Of a stretch of 64,000 nucleotides of DNA, positions 61,713-64,000 are shown piece by piece. Each line of letters opens with the position of its first letter. Positions within the stretch are counted from its first letter, which is position 1. The translations under genes were made by a program, and so were the position numbers. The notes beneath the pieces are model-generated. The model worked only from the letters and a program-made list of their open reading frames with translations, was not told where the DNA came from and made no database searches. This DNA comes from Bacteroidaceae bacterium (GTDB taxonomy: Bacteria > Bacteroidota > Bacteroidia > Bacteroidales > Bacteroidaceae). The DNA lies in the NCBI GenBank assembly GCA_017428785.1, contig JAFRQD010000061.1:33316-97315 (forward strand). The letters are read 5' to 3'.

Positions 61713-63416
61713 ATGGACTGGTTGCAACCCCTCTTCTTTTCGACTGATAGCGTAGCCCACATCGTTTTGCTCTATGCTATGGTCATCTCAGTAGGCATCG
61801 GGCTTGGACGCATCAAGTTTGGCGGCATCTCCCTCGGAGTCACCTTTGTGCTCTTTGCAGGCATCTTGGCCGGACACTTTGGCTTTACAGGTACAGGCGG
61901 CGTTTTGAACTTCATCCAGGACTTCGGCCTTATCCTTTTTGTATATTGTATAGGCCTGCAAGTCGGTCCGGGCTTCTTCGAGAGTTTCAAGAAGGGAGGA
62001 GTGCAGTTGAATGTTATGGCAATGAGCATTGTCGCGCTCAATGTCCTCTGTTGTATAGCCCTTTACTTCCTCGTCTTCTATGAGAGCGGAGCCTCTTCTG
62101 CGGCCAACTCCGGCAATCTTGCCATGATGGTGGGTGTGCTTTGCGGAGCCATCACCAATACGCCCGGACTTGGTGCGGCTACCGAGGCCAGCTATCAGGT
62201 GTTCGGAGCGAACGCCCCAGCCATCGCCAACGGTTATGCCTGTGCCTATCCGCTTGGCGTCCTGGGCATAATAGGAGCCACACTTGCCATCCGTTTCCTT
62301 TGCCGCATCCGATTGAAGGACGAGCAGAAGCAGATAGAGGAAGAGCAGGCAGCCAATCCCCATGCCACTCCGCATCGCATGACGCTTGTCGTGAAGAACG
62401 CCTACCTCGCAGGCCGCACGATATTGCAGGTACGGCAGTTCCTCGGACGCGATTTCGTCTGCAGTCGTATCTTGCAGAATGGCCACGTCAGCATACCCAA
62501 CAGAGACACCGTCATTGCCGAGGGCGACAAGATGTTCATCACCTGTGCACAGGACGACGCTGAGGCAATACGTGTCTTCATCGGACCGGAAGAGACCGTC
62601 GAATGGCAAGAACAGGATGTCCCGATGGTCAGCAAGAACATCCTCGTCACACAGCCTTCCATGAACGGAAAGACCTTCGGACAGATGCACTTCAGCTCCG
62701 TATATGGCGTCAACGTGACGCGTATTCGCCGAGGCGACATGGACCTCTTTGCCGAGCGCAACCTCAGGATGCAGCTGGGCGACCGCATCGTCGTAGTCGG
62801 GCCTGAGGATGCCGTCGACCGCGTGGCACACAAGATGGGAAACAGCGTCAAGAGCCTCAATCATCCCAACCTTGCAGCCATCTTCATCGGCATCTTCGTC
62901 GGCATCATCTTCGGAGCCATTCCTTTCGCCATCCCCGGCGTACCCACACCCGTCAAGCTCGGCCTGGCAGGCGGACCCCTCATCGTCGCCATCCTCATAG
63001 GACGCTTTGGCTACAAGGCAAAACTCGTAGCCTATACCACCACCAGCGCCAACCTCATGCTCCGAGAGATAGGCCTCGCCCTCTTCCTCGCCAGTGTGGG
63101 CATCAAGGCAGGAGCAAGCTTCGTCAATACCGTTGTCGAAGGCGACGGCCTGACCTATGTCTGGTGCGGCTTCCTCATCACCGTCCTGCCCATCCTCATC
63201 GTAGGAATCGTGGCACGTCTCTGCTACAAGATAAACTATTTCACCCTGATGGGAATGATAGCCGGCAGCACCACCGACCCGCCAGCACTCGCCTTTGCCA
63301 ACCAGACAGCGGGTAACGATGCACCAGCCGTCGCTTACAGCACAGTCTATCCCCTCACCATGTTCCTCCGCATCCTGACGGCTCAACTTATCATCCTGTT
63401 ACTCTGCGTGTTATAA
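61713..63416 (+). CDS. AspT/YidE-type membrane transporter with central RCK_C domains
   Basis: 567 residues. Two membrane halves (about 15-200 and 375-565) flank two cytosolic TrkA-C/RCK_C domains (about 215-370: [21 protein letters not shown], and [19 protein letters not shown]). The pattern '[10 protein letters not shown]' and '[14 protein letters not shown]' is typical of the aspartate:alanine exchanger superfamily (AAE, YidE/YbjL). The substrate is unknown; amino-acid or dicarboxylate exchange is a family inference. RCK domains suggest control by a nucleotide or ligand. Confidence 0.9.
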   Translation: MDWLQPLFFSTDSVAHIVLLYAMVISVGIGLGRIKFGGISLGVTFVLFAGILAGHFGFTGTGGVLNFIQDFGLILFVYCIGLQVGPGFFESFKKGGVQLNVMAMSIVALNVLCCIALYFLVFYESGASSAANSGNLAMMVGVLCGAITNTPGLGAATEASYQVFGANAPAIANGYACAYPLGVLGIIGATLAIRFLCRIRLKDEQKQIEEEQAANPHATPHRMTLVVKNAYLAGRTILQVRQFLGRDFVCSRILQNGHVSIPNRDTVIAEGDKMFITCAQDDAEAIRVFIGPEETVEWQEQDVPMVSKNILVTQPSMNGKTFGQMHFSSVYGVNVTRIRRGDMDLFAERNLRMQLGDRIVVVGPEDAVDRVAHKMGNSVKSLNHPNLAAIFIGIFVGIIFGAIPFAIPGVPTPVKLGLAGGPLIVAILIGRFGYKAKLVAYTTTSANLMLREIGLALFLASVGIKAGASFVNTVVEGDGLTYVWCGFLITVLPILIVGIVARLCYKINYFTLMGMIAGSTTDPPALAFANQTAGNDAPAVAYSTVYPLTMFLRILTAQLIILLLCVL

Positions 63417-63435
63417 CGCCGGCAGCAACACCCCC

Positions 63436-63524
63436 AAACGCCGCCTGCGGCGATGGCAAATTCCGCGTGCGGCGATGACCAACCCCGCGTGCGGCGATTG
63501 CAATCCCCGCAGGCGGCGTTTTTT
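63436..63524. repeat. array A5: four 14-nt cores at 22-bp period, mixed orientation
   Basis: Cores at 63439, 63461, 63483 and 63505: CGCCGCCTGCGGCG, TTCCGCGTGCGGCG, CCCCGCGTGCGGCG, CCCCGCAGGCGGCG. Linkers are ATGGCAAA, ATGACCAA, ATTGCAAT. AAA precedes and six T follow, so it could also end the transporter transcript. It is the last element before the rRNA promoter region. Confidence 0.95.
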
Positions 63525-63690
63525 GTCCCCCCTAAAGGGGTTTCAGAAGAGCGCTCGAGACCTCCCCGTTTACCTCCCCTGATATCGAGTCTTGCGCTTT
63601 TTCACAAGGAAATACCCTCGCGCGCGCATTATTATATATAATGTATAATGAAGAAAAAATAAGCGGAAAGAGAAAAAAAACTCGAAATGT

Positions 63691-63721
63691 TTTGTCAGTT
63701 TCAATAATTGCCGTACCTTTG
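63691..63721 (+). promoter_or_regulatory. rRNA operon promoter
   Basis: TTTG (63691-63694), 19 bp, TACCTTTG (63714-63721), about 264 nt before the predicted 16S start. A strong consensus match. Confidence 0.82.
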
Positions 63722-63984
63722 CAACCGCAAATGAGGCTTATCCGTTCCTCAGGGACGGGTAGGGTTTTGATGCGCTCCGCTCGCGGAGAACGATCTTTGA
63801 GAAATTTACATAGACAGAAATTGTAGTACAAGAAGAAAAGCGAACCGTCAATATCCGACAAGGATAAAGAAAAGAAGTACAGGTTCCGACTCTTTACAAT
63901 CAGACAAGTGTTTGCGTTTATTCGTTTCCATTACTATCAAATGGTAAATGGTAAATGTTTAAATGGTAAATGCAAAGATATTTG
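63722..63984 (+). promoter_or_regulatory. rRNA leader with hairpins, boxA-like site and heptad repeat
   Basis: Hairpins CCGTTCCTCAGGGACGG (63742-63758) and CTCCGCTCGCGGAG (63775-63788) precede GATCTTTGA (63792-63800), which resembles the rRNA antitermination boxA. Near the 3' end, 63939-63972 repeats the heptad AAATGGT three times (two adjacent, one after a short gap). Confidence 0.75.
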
Positions 63985-64000
63985 ACGATGAAGAGTTTGA
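63985..64000 (+). rRNA. 16S rRNA, 5' end only
   Basis: The last bases, AAGAGTTTGA, are the conserved start of 16S rRNA (the classical forward primer site). Aligning AGAGTTTGA to E. coli position 8 puts the 5' end near 63985. Confidence 0.9.

Noticed and set aside
61788-63386. 532-codon minus-strand open frame opposite the AspT-type transporter
   Set aside because: The plus-strand product has membrane segments and RCK domains. The complement is Asp/Glu/His-rich with no family.

Overview
The window comes from a Bacteroidota chromosome, most likely a gut or rumen Bacteroidales close to Prevotella. Evidence: several starts are preceded by the Bacteroidota promoter (TTTG, about 19-21 bp, TAnnTTTG); there are many secreted lipoproteins and glycosidases, a B12-dependent methylmalonyl-CoA mutase pair (propionate pathway), an OmpP1/FadL porin, a TonB receptor, DUF4270 and DUF3737 proteins and a C10 peptidase joined to BspA-like leucine-rich repeats. 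The genus is an inference.

Layout. 1-6 kb: end of a GH25 lysozyme, two tandem deoxynucleoside kinases, a FadL-like porin, a low-complexity secreted protein and prmA. 6-9 kb (minus): a LolC/E-type permease, a four-helix-bundle protein inside inverted repeat arms and an aminotransferase. 9-14 kb: AraC regulator, TonB receptor and a lipoprotein with an HExxH site. 14.4-18.2 kb: GH43 and a GPH sugar symporter facing a lipoprotein GH43, a small pentoside-use locus. 18-30 kb: C10 peptidase, a small lipoprotein and a surface protein of about 3,200 residues. 30-45.5 kb: two GH127-type enzymes, a gamma-glutamyl hydrolase, a GH109-type oxidoreductase-fold glycosidase, a DUF1295 membrane protein, a glutaminase-like protein, a REP-associated transposase and a 1,242-residue secreted protein. 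45.6-63.4 kb: metallo-hydrolase, tRNA-Lys, aspS, MATE exporter, DUF3737, ettA, a Spy-like protein, DUF4270, a short GT5-like protein, panC-panD, mutA-mutB and an AspT/YidE-type transporter. The last 16 bases begin a 16S rRNA gene, preceded by its promoter and leader.

The most unusual content lies between and inside the genes. Five intergenic arrays each hold exactly four 14-nt palindrome-like cores at an exact 22-bp period with 8-nt linkers. Other gaps hold arrays with the same plan but unrelated sequence: 22 bp at 30.3 kb, 22 bp at 4.9 kb (three copies), 21 bp at 19.7 kb and about 30 bp at 3.3 kb. A second class is heptanucleotide-type short repeats. These lie between genes, form the arms around the four-helix-bundle gene, and are inserted in frame in a GH43 and a MATE exporter; a related inverted repeat sits in prmA. 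A third class is REP-like hairpins, including a 27-bp perfect inverted repeat around the transposase. I could not run searches, so family names rest on motifs and recalled family features.
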